Assembly (NCBI RefSeq): GCF_018613605.1
Contig: NZ_JAGGPU010000002.1
Location: 186,001 to 250,000 of the forward strand
DNA length: 64,000 nucleotides
Direction of reading: 5' to 3'
From: Pedobacter sp. ISL-64
Lineage (GTDB): Bacteria > Bacteroidota > Bacteroidia > Sphingobacteriales > Sphingobacteriaceae
Position 1 is the stretch's first letter. Each line of letters opens with the position of its first letter. The notes under the pieces were generated by a model. It made no database searches, was not told the DNA's origin, and saw nothing but the letters and a program-made list of their open reading frames with translations. Below are positions 8,539 through 16,291 of this stretch, in pieces. The translations under genes were made by a program, and so were the position numbers.

Positions 8539-8605
8539 CAAATCTCTTAAACTGTTCACCCTCAGTATTAGTAAAACCGCAGGAATCATTATGAATTTCA
8601 AAGAT
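8539..8605 (-). promoter_or_regulatory. Shared 21-bp direct-repeat promoter, copy upstream of the VOC/NTF2 operon
   Basis: On the minus strand from 8605: ATCTTTGAAATTCATAAT, then at 21 bp the second half-site CCTGCGGTTTTACTA. The -7-like GAGATTTG has its TTTG at 8542-8539, 39 nt past the second half-site. The first half-site is identical to that of the 13667 copy over 18 bp. The leader to the ATG at 8466 is about 73 nt, longer than in most other copies. Confidence 0.75.
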
Positions 8606-8618
8606 ATCATCTCGAATA

Positions 8619-9830
8619 TTAGACATGCTTAATATCCATGGACGCCAACTGCCTCTGCTGCCTTTTGAATATATACCACATCAGCAGAAATGATGGAAAG
8701 ATTAAAATCAGATAACTGTAGCTTAAATTTGCTTCGTCTTTTGCAGGGATGTGGGCGATGATACAGTAAGTGAAAATGGAGAGAATAATATAAACTGACC
8801 CACCGGTGAGTCCGCCCGCAATACCGGCATTTTTTGGAAATCGGCTCAAACAATAGGTGAAGTAATTGTTATAGGTAAAACCAGCGCCAACATGAATGAT
8901 AAAAGCAAATAAAACAAGTGAATAAAGATTTGAGGCATAATTTACACTAAAGATCATCAGTAAGGCAAAGAAAACCTGTAAAGCCCCATTCAGCAGCAGT
9001 TTCTTATAAAAAGGTTTTTCAATAGTTGCCTTACCAATAAAGCCACCAAGCATCCAGGCCATACCCAATATAAAAGAAGCATTGCCGGCAGTCGTCGGAC
9101 TCAAGCCCAAATGATGTTCAATAATATATGGTCCGGTCATATTGTAAATCATTACCATTGCATATGCAAAACAGAGCATCAGCACACCTAGGGTAAAATC
9201 AGTGGTGTTGAACATTTCAATATAAACCCTTACCACCCTTTTAAGCTGAAAACCGGCAGCAATTTTTAAGGTCTCCCCACTAAACATCAATTCCAGAACA
9301 CAAAAAATAGCACCATAAGCCGCCAGAAAATAAAAGTTGGCATACCATCCAAACAAGCTTTCCAGATAGCCGCCAAGGAACGGGGCGAGGATGGGCCCGG
9401 CAGACCAGATGATGGTAAATAAACTCAGGTAGTTTTTTAACCGCGTGCCTTCGAAACGGTCAACGAAGAAAGCCCGCTTTGCAACCACAATAATGGCCAC
9501 GGTGATGCCATGGATCACCCGCATCAGGTAAATTAGATAAATGTCATCCGTTACCGCGATGCACAAGCTTGCAAGCGTGAAGATCACAATCGCCCAGGTC
9601 GAAAACTTGTATCTGCCATAACTGTCGAGAATACTTCCGATGAAAATTTGGGATAGTCCATAACTCACTAAAAATAGTGTTAGCGTTAATTGTACCTCCA
9701 AACTTCCTGTATGCAAATCCCTTCCCATGTTAGGAAGCGAGGGAATATAAATATCTGTTGCGAAACCCGGTAAAGGAATTAATGCAAATGCCAGCCAGGT
9801 GGCAAACCGCTCGTTCTGTTTTTTTAACAT
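8619..9830 (-). CDS. MFS drug-resistance transporter, Bcr/CflA-like
   Basis: 403 residues with about 12 hydrophobic segments, the standard size for a 12-TM major facilitator. The start 'ALIPLPGFATDIYIPSLPNMGRDL' matches the Bcr/CflA drug-transporter signature (D-x-Y-x-P-S-x-P). 'GSILDSYGRYKFSTWAI' is the loop 2-3 MFS signature, and 'SAGPILAPFLGGYL' is the antiporter motif C. It probably exports small hydrophobic compounds using the proton gradient. It is divergent from the SDR at 10025 across a 194-bp gap. The shared promoter motif in that gap points toward the SDR only, so its own promoter is not clear. Confidence 0.9.
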   Translation of the reverse strand: MLKKQNERFATWLAFALIPLPGFATDIYIPSLPNMGRDLHTGSLEVQLTLTLFLVSYGLSQIFIGSILDSYGRYKFSTWAIVIFTLASLCIAVTDDIYLIYLMRVIHGITVAIIVVAKRAFFVDRFEGTRLKNYLSLFTIIWSAGPILAPFLGGYLESLFGWYANFYFLAAYGAIFCVLELMFSGETLKIAAGFQLKRVVRVYIEMFNTTDFTLGVLMLCFAYAMVMIYNMTGPYIIEHHLGLSPTTAGNASFILGMAWMLGGFIGKATIEKPFYKKLLLNGALQVFFALLMIFSVNYASNLYSLVLFAFIIHVGAGFTYNNYFTYCLSRFPKNAGIAGGLTGGSVYIILSIFTYCIIAHIPAKDEANLSYSYLILIFPSFLLMWYIFKRQQRQLASMDIKHV

Positions 9831-9937
9831 ATCCGTCTTATAAAAAGTGATGATGAATAAGGTATGAAAAGCTTTAAAAGCCGATCAGGAGGTGAATCTA
9901 CTCATTGAAAACCTCTTTATGAGGCATTAGAAAGGTA

Positions 9938-10005
9938 ATCTTTGAAGTTCATAATGTAATCTTTGAATTTACTATAACCTGCCCCATGAAATGTGAGCAA
10001 CTTTG
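9938..10005 (+). promoter_or_regulatory. Shared 21-bp direct-repeat promoter, copy upstream of SDR 10025
   Basis: ATCTTTGAAGTTCATAAT (from 9938) and ATCTTTGAATTTACTA (from 9959) are direct repeats with a 21-bp period; here both half-sites contain GTAATCTTTGAA. The -7-like CAACTTTG has its TTTG at 10002, 40 nt past the second half-site and 23 nt before the ATG. This copy has the best half-site symmetry of the nine. Confidence 0.8.
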
Positions 10006-10024
10006 ATTCATCAAAAAAAAGAAT

Positions 10025-10885
10025 ATGAAAACTCAAAAAACATGGATCATCACCGGCGCCTCAAGGGGATTTGGTAATGAAATAACTAAAGCAGTTTTAG
10101 CATCAGGTGATAAAGTTGTAGCAACGGTACGTTCAAAACCGGAAGTGTTGTTTCAACAATTTAATGCTCATGAAAATCTTTTAGTAGTGACCCTGGATGT
10201 AACCAATCAGGAACAGGCAAAATCTGTGGCGAAGCAGGCAACGGATAGATTCGGCAGCATAGATGTGCTGGTTAATAATGCCGGATATGGCATATTGGCT
10301 GCAGTAGAAGAGGCAACCGATGAAGAAAGTAAGGCTAACTATGAAGCAAATGTGTTTGGAACACTAAATCTTATCAGAGCGGTGCTTCCACATATGCGTG
10401 AAAAACGTTCAGGACACATAATCAACGTCTCTTCAGTAGGAGGTCTCTTTGGATATGTGGGCTGGGGTATCTACGGCTCAACTAAGTTCGCAATCGAGGG
10501 AATTACCGAATCTCTTGCCCAGGAAGTTAAACCCCTTGGCATTCATGCAACAGTTGTTGCACCAGGATTCTTCCGGACAAACTTTTTAGATGAGTCCTCA
10601 CTTTCGCGTACTGAAAATGTTATCGAGGACTATGCAGAAACCGTTGGGGCAATGCGTGATTTTGCTACTCAGGCAAACCATAATCAACCGGGAGATCCTG
10701 AAAAATTGGCTGCCGCATTCATTCAGCTTGCTGCCGCTGAAAATCCACCGGTACATTTGCTTTTAGGTAATGATACCCTTCAAACCTATCGTGATAAAAC
10801 CGCGGCGATGGAAAAAGATATCCAGGATTGGCATGCTGTTGTAACAGGTACTGACCATGAAGATGTGAAGTTGGCAAATGCATAA
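10025..10885 (+). CDS. SDR family oxidoreductase
   Basis: 286-residue classical SDR: TGASRGFG loop at residues 10-17, DVT at 59-61, NNAGYG at 84-89, the catalytic Ser137 in 'INVSSVGG', Tyr150 and Lys154 in YGSTK, then 'VVAPGFFRTNFL'. All catalytic residues are present. It is the closest relative in the window of the SDR at 2049. It is probably monocistronic: it has its own copy of the shared promoter, and a strong stem-loop follows its stop. The family acts on varied alcohols, ketones and quinones, so the substrate is unknown. Confidence 0.95.
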   Translation: MKTQKTWIITGASRGFGNEITKAVLASGDKVVATVRSKPEVLFQQFNAHENLLVVTLDVTNQEQAKSVAKQATDRFGSIDVLVNNAGYGILAAVEEATDEESKANYEANVFGTLNLIRAVLPHMREKRSGHIINVSSVGGLFGYVGWGIYGSTKFAIEGITESLAQEVKPLGIHATVVAPGFFRTNFLDESSLSRTENVIEDYAETVGAMRDFATQANHNQPGDPEKLAAAFIQLAAAENPPVHLLLGNDTLQTYRDKTAAMEKDIQDWHAVVTGTDHEDVKLANA

Positions 10886-10909
10886 GGCCGGGAAATAGTG
10901 AGGGTGATT

Positions 10910-10960
10910 AAGCGGGTGGCATTAGTTGCCCGCTTTTTTTGCAACTAATGCCACCCGCTT
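10910..10960. terminator. 20-bp perfect inverted repeat containing a nested small terminator
   Basis: Arms 10910-10929 and 10941-10960 are perfectly complementary over 20 bp with an 11-nt loop. Inside it, AGCGGG (10911-10916) can instead pair with CCCGCT (10929-10934), which is followed by seven Ts. That is a textbook intrinsic terminator for the SDR ending at 10885. The two folds exclude each other. From here to 11149 I found no gene. Confidence 0.75.
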
Positions 10961-11149
10961 TTACGCTTTCGCTAGGTTCAACAAGACGCAGCTTTGCCAT
11001 TTGTTATGATAATAGCTACCCATTGCCCTCGTTGGAATTATCGGATATGGATGATTAACATCCGAGGGATCACTGAATCCGCGATTGAACCGATCCTTAA
11101 TCAAGTATACCTTCATTCATATACCTGCTCCCAATGAGAAGCAAAATTC

Positions 11150-11485
11150 TTAAACCAACTCTGCCTTGGCCGATATAATTTTTTCACCTCTAAAAACTAA
11201 ATCAAAGGTTCCCTTTAGCCTTTGATTGGAAAAAGTGCCAGTAAATTCCAAATCAAGATGTACTTCGTTTTCAGAGATGATCTTGATGTTTTTTAAATAG
11301 GTCTGGGTCTGATATCCAATAAAATATTCTTCAAAATAAGCTCTTATTCCAGAATGGCCTTTAAATTCCGCTCCCGCTGTCGGATCATCAAGGACTGCAT
11401 CACTATGGTAAGTATCCAAATAATTTTCAATATCGTATGCATTGCTCATGGCAATCCATTCATTTACAAATTTTTTAATGTCCAT
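11150..11485 (-). CDS. NTF2-like (SnoaL-type) protein
   Basis: 111 residues, the usual length for a single SnoaL-like/NTF2-like domain and without a signal peptide. The pattern is clear: 'FVNEWIAMSNAYDIENYLDTYHSDAVLDDPTAG' (helix plus cone opening), 'FKGHSGIRAYFEEYF', then two beta strands 'EVHLDLEFTGTF' and 'LKGTFDLVFRGEKIISAKAEL'. Members are polyketide cyclase-like isomerases, steroid isomerases or binding proteins. It is convergent with the SDR at 10025 and divergent from the SDR at 11745. Its promoter would lie under the 11745 regulatory region. Function unassigned. Confidence 0.82.
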   Translation of the reverse strand: MDIKKFVNEWIAMSNAYDIENYLDTYHSDAVLDDPTAGAEFKGHSGIRAYFEEYFIGYQTQTYLKNIKIISENEVHLDLEFTGTFSNQRLKGTFDLVFRGEKIISAKAELV

Positions 11486-11658
11486 TTATTTATGAATTAT
11501 TTATTACAAATATCCGGTGCCGGGTATTTCAACTTGTAGCCAAAAAGACGTTTGTTGTAGCCATAATAACCGGTAGCTAAATTTTGGCTTTTTGGTTTTA
11601 TGCCTAATCTCAGGCGTATGGCATTTGGAAGAAATCCTTTGATGCGTTGCCTCAGATT

Positions 11659-11725
11659 ATCTTTGAAATTCATAAAAGAAGATGTGCTTTTGATAATGGG
11701 ATTGAAAATCAATAAAGCAAATTTG
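11659..11725 (+). promoter_or_regulatory. Shared 21-bp direct-repeat promoter, copy upstream of SDR 11745
   Basis: ATCTTTGAAATTCATAA (from 11659) is followed 21 bp later by a weaker half-site with ATGTGCTTTTGATA (11682-11695). The -7-like CAAATTTG has its TTTG at 11722, 39 nt past the second half-site and 23 nt before the ATG. Confidence 0.7.
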
Positions 11726-11744
11726 AAGAATAAATATTGCTATT

Positions 11745-12587
11745 ATGAATAATAATAATAATAAAGTATGGTTAATTACCGGCTGTTCTTCAGGGCTCGG
11801 CCGTGCTCTGGCTTTGGCTGCGTTGGAAGCAGGTTACCGCGTTGGGGTGGCAGCCAGAAAAACGGAGGATGTTATCGATATAATTGATTTATATCCATCC
11901 ACGGCTTTAGAGCTTGAACTTGACGTCACCAAACCTGAACAGGTTGGAAATGCCGTTGATGCGCTGATGCAACATTTCGGATCCATTGATGTTTTGGTCA
12001 ACAATGCAGGATTAGGATATTTCGGTGCTGTGGAGGAGAGTGATGAAAAAGAGGTTCGCTATATGTTTGAGGTGAACTTTTGGGGTACATCATCCTTAAT
12101 TCGTACGGTATTGCCGATTATGAGGCACAACAAAAGTGGTCACATTATAAACATTTCCTCTATTGGCGGCCTTAAATCCTTTCCCTCTCTTGGCTACTAT
12201 CACGCAACTAAATATGCGGTTGACGGATTTTCAGAAGCACTTGCAAAGGAAACCGCGCCTCTTGGTATAAAAGTGACAATCGTTGTCCCGGGAAACTTAA
12301 GAACGGACTGGGCGGGGCGCTCAGCAAAAGATAATGAGCTTTCCATTGATGACTATAGCCAGACTGCCGGCGCCATTAAGTCTTGGGTTAGAGGGATCAG
12401 CGGTCAACAGGAGGGAGACCCTGTCCGGGCAGCCAGGGCAATTATAGCAGTCTCGCAAGCAGAGGCACCCCCATTAAGGTTGTTGCTGGGGGAAGATGCC
12501 CTTCAGGGAGCCAGAGAAAAATTACAGGAACTCAAAAATGATTTCGATACCTGGGAAAGCACTTCAAAAAGTGTTTCTTTTACCTAA
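11745..12587 (+). CDS. SDR family oxidoreductase
   Basis: 280-residue classical SDR. The glycine loop TGCSSGLG is at residues 12-19, DVT in 'LELDVTKPEQ', NNAGLG at 86-91, the catalytic Ser139 in 'INISSIGG', Tyr152 and Lys156 in YHATK, followed by 'VVPGNLRTDWAG'. The active site is complete. The N-terminus has five asparagines in a row, encoded by an AAT/AAC run. It has its own copy of the shared promoter, and the AraC gene at 12684 follows after 96 bp on the same strand. Substrate unknown. Confidence 0.94.
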   Translation: MNNNNNKVWLITGCSSGLGRALALAALEAGYRVGVAARKTEDVIDIIDLYPSTALELELDVTKPEQVGNAVDALMQHFGSIDVLVNNAGLGYFGAVEESDEKEVRYMFEVNFWGTSSLIRTVLPIMRHNKSGHIINISSIGGLKSFPSLGYYHATKYAVDGFSEALAKETAPLGIKVTIVVPGNLRTDWAGRSAKDNELSIDDYSQTAGAIKSWVRGISGQQEGDPVRAARAIIAVSQAEAPPLRLLLGEDALQGAREKLQELKNDFDTWESTSKSVSFT

Positions 12588-12683
12588 AGTTTTTAGCAAA
12601 GCGGAATGTAATCTGATTTTCCGTAATTTAGTAGGTGCAATCTACGTTTTGTCTTATTAGACAACATATTAAACAATTTATCA

Positions 12684-13604
12684 ATGAAAACGACTATTGA
12701 TTCAAAAATTATTGATACCCTTAGAGATCTTCCTGACATGATTCCAGTGCTGAGAGACTCTTATGAGAACTGGACAATCCGCGTTTTCAACCGGGAACAG
12801 CATGAATGCCGTAACTACCTTTCGCCTAATCGCCGGGATTTTTACAAAGCCCTTCTGATTACCAAAGGAACCGGAGTCTTTACAATGGGACTCAATACCT
12901 ATTATATTGAGGAACCAACGTTGCTTTTTATACATCCAAATGATATCATTTCCTGGAGAAATCTTTCTGAAGAACCGGGCGGTTATTACGTACTTTTCCG
13001 CAAGTCATTTATAAATTCCCATCAGCAGCTTAAATCTGTTATCGAAAAATTTGGCCTCTTTTCCGAAAAGAATAAAAGCGTCATCCGTTTACAGGAGTCC
13101 GAATCCAAAACCATCAACCGTTTCTTTGAGCAACTGAAAGCAGAAGAGGTGGAAAACGGCGACTATAAAGAGGAATCAATGCAAGCTTATCTGCAACTGC
13201 TGATGATAGAGAGCATGAAAATTGGCCGCTTTCCAAAACCCGATTCGGTGAGTGAGGATTTCGGGCATATACATCAGTTCTTCAATTTACTGGAAAGTGA
13301 AACCTCTAATATCAACTATAGTTCACCCATCAGAATTAAAACAGCCAAGGAGTTTGCCTATAACCTGAACGTTCATCCCAATTACCTCAATGAACTGCTG
13401 AAAAAGCATACAGGTCAGAATGCAAGTACACACATCCGAAACCGAATATTAGAAGAGGCCAAAGTATTGCTATTGCAAACCGACTGGAGTCTTCAAGATA
13501 TCAGTTATAGCATCGGGTTTGCAGAACAACCTAATTTCAACCTGTTTTTTAAGAAGAACACAGGAACTACCCCCGCAGAATTTCGAAGAAGCTATTCTGC
13601 CTAA
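12684..13604 (+). CDS. AraC family transcriptional regulator
   Basis: 306 residues. The N-terminal cupin-like domain has the pattern 'RRDFYKALLITKGTGVFTMG', 'YYIEEPTLLFIHPNDIISW'. The C-terminal AraC DNA-binding domain has 'AKEFAYNLNVHPNYLNELLK' and 'ISYSIGFAEQPNFNLFFKK' then 'TTPAEFRR'. It is clearly paralogous to the AraC at 31398 (shared HPNDIISW, MLIVESMKIG-type and 'LNVHPNYLN' elements). A good intrinsic terminator follows. It lies between two SDR genes that carry the shared 21-bp-repeat promoter, and is a candidate to bind it. Confidence 0.93.
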   Translation: MKTTIDSKIIDTLRDLPDMIPVLRDSYENWTIRVFNREQHECRNYLSPNRRDFYKALLITKGTGVFTMGLNTYYIEEPTLLFIHPNDIISWRNLSEEPGGYYVLFRKSFINSHQQLKSVIEKFGLFSEKNKSVIRLQESESKTINRFFEQLKAEEVENGDYKEESMQAYLQLLMIESMKIGRFPKPDSVSEDFGHIHQFFNLLESETSNINYSSPIRIKTAKEFAYNLNVHPNYLNELLKKHTGQNASTHIRNRILEEAKVLLLQTDWSLQDISYSIGFAEQPNFNLFFKKNTGTTPAEFRRSYSA

Positions 13605-13620
13605 AGGTCTGATAAATTGT

Positions 13621-13653
13621 CTCCGCCTTCGCTCAATAGGCGGAGGCTTTTTT
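13621..13653 (+). terminator. Intrinsic terminator after AraC 12684
   Basis: CTCCGCC (13621-13627) pairs with GGCGGAG (13639-13645), followed by GC and six Ts. It starts 17 bp past the AraC stop. Confidence 0.85.
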
Positions 13654-13666
13654 ATAGACCGCCGAT

Positions 13667-13734
13667 ATCTTTGAAATTCATAATATTAGCTTTGCATTTG
13701 CTACAAATCTTAAGCCCGGAATTCAAGAAATTTG
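13667..13734 (+). promoter_or_regulatory. Shared 21-bp direct-repeat promoter, copy upstream of SDR 13764
   Basis: ATCTTTGAAATTCATAAT (from 13667) and TAGCTTTGCATTTGCTA (second CTTTG at 13690), with CTTTG to CTTTG of 21 bp. The -7-like GAAATTTG has its TTTG at 13731, 40 nt past the second half-site and 33 nt before the ATG. Confidence 0.78.
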
Positions 13735-13763
13735 ATTTATCATTTCATTAAAAGAAAAGAAAG

Positions 13764-14408
13764 ATGAAAAAATCAATATTAATAATCGGCGCAGGACCAG
13801 GTTTGAGCCAAGGTGTTGCCGAAAAGTTTGGCAACAATGGTTTTAACGTTAGCCTTATCAGCAGAAATGCTTCCAAATTAGCAGAATTGAAAAATTCCAT
13901 CTCTGAAAAAGGAATAGAGGTAAATTACCTTGCAGCGGATGCCGGTAAATCTTCGGAATTAACCAAGGCAATCACCGCTCTTGTAAAGGAATCAGGGGGA
14001 TTTGATGTGGTCCTTTATAATGCGGCTGTCCTAAAGCAGAAGGACATTCTGGAGGAAAGTTCTGAAGAACTGGTTTCTGATTTTACGATCAATGTAGCAA
14101 ATGCTCTAATATCTTTTCAGGCAAGTTATTCAACTTTAAAAGAACAAAAAGGTGTATTTCTTATCACAGGAGGAGGGTTTGGTATACATCCAAATGCCGA
14201 TTACGGATCCCTGTCAATTGGTAAAGCAGCACTGAGAAGCCTTGCTTACCAGCTCAATGAGCGTGTTAAATCCGAAGGTATATTTACAGGATTGGTATCG
14301 GTTGCAGGGCTCATTTCTAGCGACAGTGAAACCCATAGTCCCAAAATTCTTGCTGAGGATTTTTACCAGCTTTACACCGAAAGAAAAGTAGTAGAAATTT
14401 TTCACTAA
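13764..14408 (+). CDS. Short SDR-like protein lacking the catalytic tyrosine
   Basis: 214 residues. The N-terminal Rossmann part is good: 'ILIIGAGPGLSQGVAEKFG' (GxGxGLSxG variant), 'NVSLISRNASKL', 'VLYNAAVL' in place of NNAG, and 'GVFLITGGGFG'. In the active-site helix the sequence is 'YGSLSIGKAALRSL'. The lysine is present, but the residue four before it is Leu rather than Tyr, as in some atypical SDRs. A dehydrogenase role is therefore doubtful. The C-terminus is short and lacks a substrate-binding loop. It is expressed from its own shared-type promoter, and a terminator follows directly. Confidence 0.88.
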   Translation: MKKSILIIGAGPGLSQGVAEKFGNNGFNVSLISRNASKLAELKNSISEKGIEVNYLAADAGKSSELTKAITALVKESGGFDVVLYNAAVLKQKDILEESSEELVSDFTINVANALISFQASYSTLKEQKGVFLITGGGFGIHPNADYGSLSIGKAALRSLAYQLNERVKSEGIFTGLVSVAGLISSDSETHSPKILAEDFYQLYTERKVVEIFH

Positions 14409-14429
14409 GCAACATGTTTTCAGTCAAGC

Positions 14430-14456
14430 AAAGCAGCTCTAAAAGCTGCTTTTTTT
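14430..14456 (+). terminator. Intrinsic terminator after 13764 gene
   Basis: AAAGCAGCT (14430-14438) pairs with AGCTGCTTT (14444-14452) over a 5-nt loop, and the T-run continues to 14456. Confidence 0.85.
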
Positions 14457-14497
14457 ATTCTGCAGATGAAGGAATTCTGATTATCCCGGATAAACCA

Positions 14498-14564
14498 ATC
14501 TGTGAAATTCATAATTTATCCTTTGTCTTTACTAATCTGTTGGCTGTCAATTTGCAGAACTTTA
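14498..14564 (+). promoter_or_regulatory. Shared 21-bp direct-repeat promoter, copy upstream of the 75-residue gene
   Basis: ATCTGTGAAATTCATAAT (from 14498) and TCCTTTGTCTTTACTA (second CTTTG at 14521), 21-bp period. At the expected 39-nt offset there is GAACTTTA (TTTA at 14561) instead of TTTG. The ATG at 14592 is 31 nt further on. This placement rules out the longer reading of the next gene that would start at 14502. Confidence 0.72.
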
Positions 14565-14591
14565 TCCTATCGAAACTTAAAAATTAATGTT

Positions 14592-14819
14592 ATGAAAAAC
14601 TTAACTAAAATTAATGAAACAGGGTTAGATCAGAGATTGATGGAACAGGAAGGTAAAGCCGGACAGGATGCAGAACATCACCTTTTGGAAGATTTTTTTG
14701 AACTGTACGTGAAAGTGCTTGAAGAAATTTATAATGCTCCGGCAGCTTTGCCAATAAATTTGCATCCGGTAGCCAAATTTTCATCTGAAGAAGCACTAGT
14801 GATCGCCGTAAGCGGATAA
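14592..14819 (+). CDS. Small protein of unknown function (75 residues)
   Basis: Begins MKNLTKINETGLDQ and ends 'EEALVIAVSG'. It is hydrophilic and mostly helical by eye ('DAEHHLLEDFFELYVKVLEEIYNAP'), with no signal peptide, membrane segment or cysteine. I recognise no family. Support for a real gene comes from its position 31 nt after a shared-type promoter and from the SDR-like gene that follows 73 bp later on the same strand. The same frame is open upstream to 14502, but that region is the promoter. It could be a partner of the degenerate SDR at 14893 (inference). Confidence 0.65.
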   Translation: MKNLTKINETGLDQRLMEQEGKAGQDAEHHLLEDFFELYVKVLEEIYNAPAALPINLHPVAKFSSEEALVIAVSG

Positions 14820-14892
14820 TCAAACCTGCCGCAAATCAATGACATCGGTTAATTATTAATCTGCTATCAAGGGTTTCCCTAAAACATAAAAA

Positions 14893-15492
14893 ATGAAAAA
14901 ACATAAAAAGATATGGCTGATTGTCGGTGGAATCGAAGGACTGGGGTTGGCATCAATAAAGTATATCCTATCAAAGGATGCTTTTGTAATCGCATTGACT
15001 CCCGATACCAAATTATTTAAGGAAAATACGAGATTATCTCATCCTAATTTGTGCCTAATAGGTTACGGAAGCATGGGTAGCAAAACACTTTCGCTAACTT
15101 TAGCAAGTATTCACGAACAATTTGGGCCTATTGATTATTACATCAACCATCAGAGCGCTGAAGATCTCGCCAGGCAATGGGAAACCTCGAAATTGAGCCT
15201 GGAAGATTTTGAAAAGTCTTTCTCACAACAGACTGTCTGGTTGTCCGAAGAGGTACTAGCGATTATGGCAAAATCAAACTGGGCGCACATCTTCTTTGTT
15301 TCTTTCAAGGAAAAAACCCAACCGCTGGAACAGATTGCAGATGCTCGTATAAGCGCCATAAAAACTTTTGTGCAACGCCATGAGAAAGACTTTAAAAATT
15401 GGGACATTAAGCTTTCAATGATTGATGAAGATAACTGCATGCATAATTTTGAGGCTTGTGACAATGTTTTTAAACTTCCCTTCGAAAATTAA
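14893..15492 (+). CDS. Degenerate SDR-like protein (probable pseudoenzyme)
   Basis: 199 residues. The first strand and loop 'KKIWLIVGGIEGLGLASIKYIL' still look like an SDR cofactor site (GGIEGLG for TGxxxGxG), and the lengths of the next elements fit. But 'DYYINHQSAED' replaces NNAG, 'HIFFVSFKEKTQ' replaces the catalytic-serine strand, and no YxxxK is visible before 'IKTFVQRHEKDFKNW'. The C-terminal third of a normal SDR is missing. Most likely it is a non-catalytic SDR homologue, kept under the same promoter as the small gene at 14592. A decaying gene is the alternative, though the frame is intact. Confidence 0.75.
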   Translation: MKKHKKIWLIVGGIEGLGLASIKYILSKDAFVIALTPDTKLFKENTRLSHPNLCLIGYGSMGSKTLSLTLASIHEQFGPIDYYINHQSAEDLARQWETSKLSLEDFEKSFSQQTVWLSEEVLAIMAKSNWAHIFFVSFKEKTQPLEQIADARISAIKTFVQRHEKDFKNWDIKLSMIDEDNCMHNFEACDNVFKLPFEN

Positions 15493-15622
15493 ATCCGAAA
15501 ATATCTGCTTTTATAATTTAATTAAAAATCACCGCTATTGGTGAGTCAACCAATGCTGATAAAGGCGTTATATCTGCGCCTTGGCTAGTATTATAATCAG
15601 GCCTTATTCATTTACGATATCA

Positions 15623-16213
15623 ATGGAAAAAATAGAAAAATTAAAACACTTTATCATTGCCTTTTCAGGGATGAGTGAAGAGGAATTTAACTTGTCAACT
15701 GAATATTGGCAAATTAAGCGCTACAAAAAAGGGGAGTTTTATAATGAATATAAAAATGTATGTAAACACCTGGGATTTGTACTATCAGGTGTGTTTCGCA
15801 TATATAAACTCAATCAAGCGACGCTCTCTGAACAAAACCTGTTTTTTTTCCTGGAAAACCAATTTGTGAGTTCATTCAAAAGTTTTTTGTCCCAGACCTC
15901 CTGTGAATACTATACCGAATCCATGACGGAAGCAGAAGTACTTTATATCCATTATGATCATTTACAGAGGTTGTATCAGACCAGGCCCGCCTGGGAGAGG
16001 TTTGGCCGTTTGCTTGCCGAGTTTGTATTAGGGGCAGTGATGAATAATACTGAACTTTTATTGTTTCATAAACCACAGGACCGTTATGCCGCATTGCAGG
16101 CCGCACATCCCGAAATATTTCGACTGATACCCCTCTATCACATCGCGTCTTTTCTGGGAATAGAAGCCCCTTCACTTAGCCGAATTAGACGAAGACTTCA
16201 AAAAATAAAATAA
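15623..16213 (+). CDS. Crp/Fnr family transcriptional regulator
   Basis: About 196 residues. The N-terminal cyclic-nucleotide-binding fold is recognised by 'FNLSTEYWQIKRYKKGEFYNE', 'HLGFVLSGVFRIYKL' and 'FFLENQFVSSFKSFLSQ'. The C-terminal winged helix has 'IPLYHIASFLGIEAPSLSRIRRRL'. This is the common Bacteroidota Crp/Fnr subgroup, without the Fnr iron-sulfur cysteines. I chose the ATG at 15623 because family members begin just like MEKIEKLKHFI; an ATG at 15581 would add 14 atypical residues. It lies directly upstream of the peroxiredoxin gene on the same strand, 78 bp away, and could regulate it. Confidence 0.9.
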   Translation: MEKIEKLKHFIIAFSGMSEEEFNLSTEYWQIKRYKKGEFYNEYKNVCKHLGFVLSGVFRIYKLNQATLSEQNLFFFLENQFVSSFKSFLSQTSCEYYTESMTEAEVLYIHYDHLQRLYQTRPAWERFGRLLAEFVLGAVMNNTELLLFHKPQDRYAALQAAHPEIFRLIPLYHIASFLGIEAPSLSRIRRRLQKIK

Positions 16214-16291
16214 TCTATAAATATGCTACGATATTAACCTTAGTTAATCAGAGCGAATAATAAGCATGTTAATTTTGTCGAAAAAAACAAA

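Noticed and set aside
11497..11712. Minus-strand 71-codon open frame (ends YPAPDICNK), faintly like a transposase tail
   Set aside because: It overlaps the shared-type promoter of the 11745 SDR (11659-11725) and has no convincing family signature; more likely non-coding.
14502..14591. N-terminal extension of the 75-residue gene with a hydrophobic, signal-like start
   Set aside because: It coincides with the shared promoter (14498-14564); the hydrophobic reading is a by-product of the AT-rich motif.
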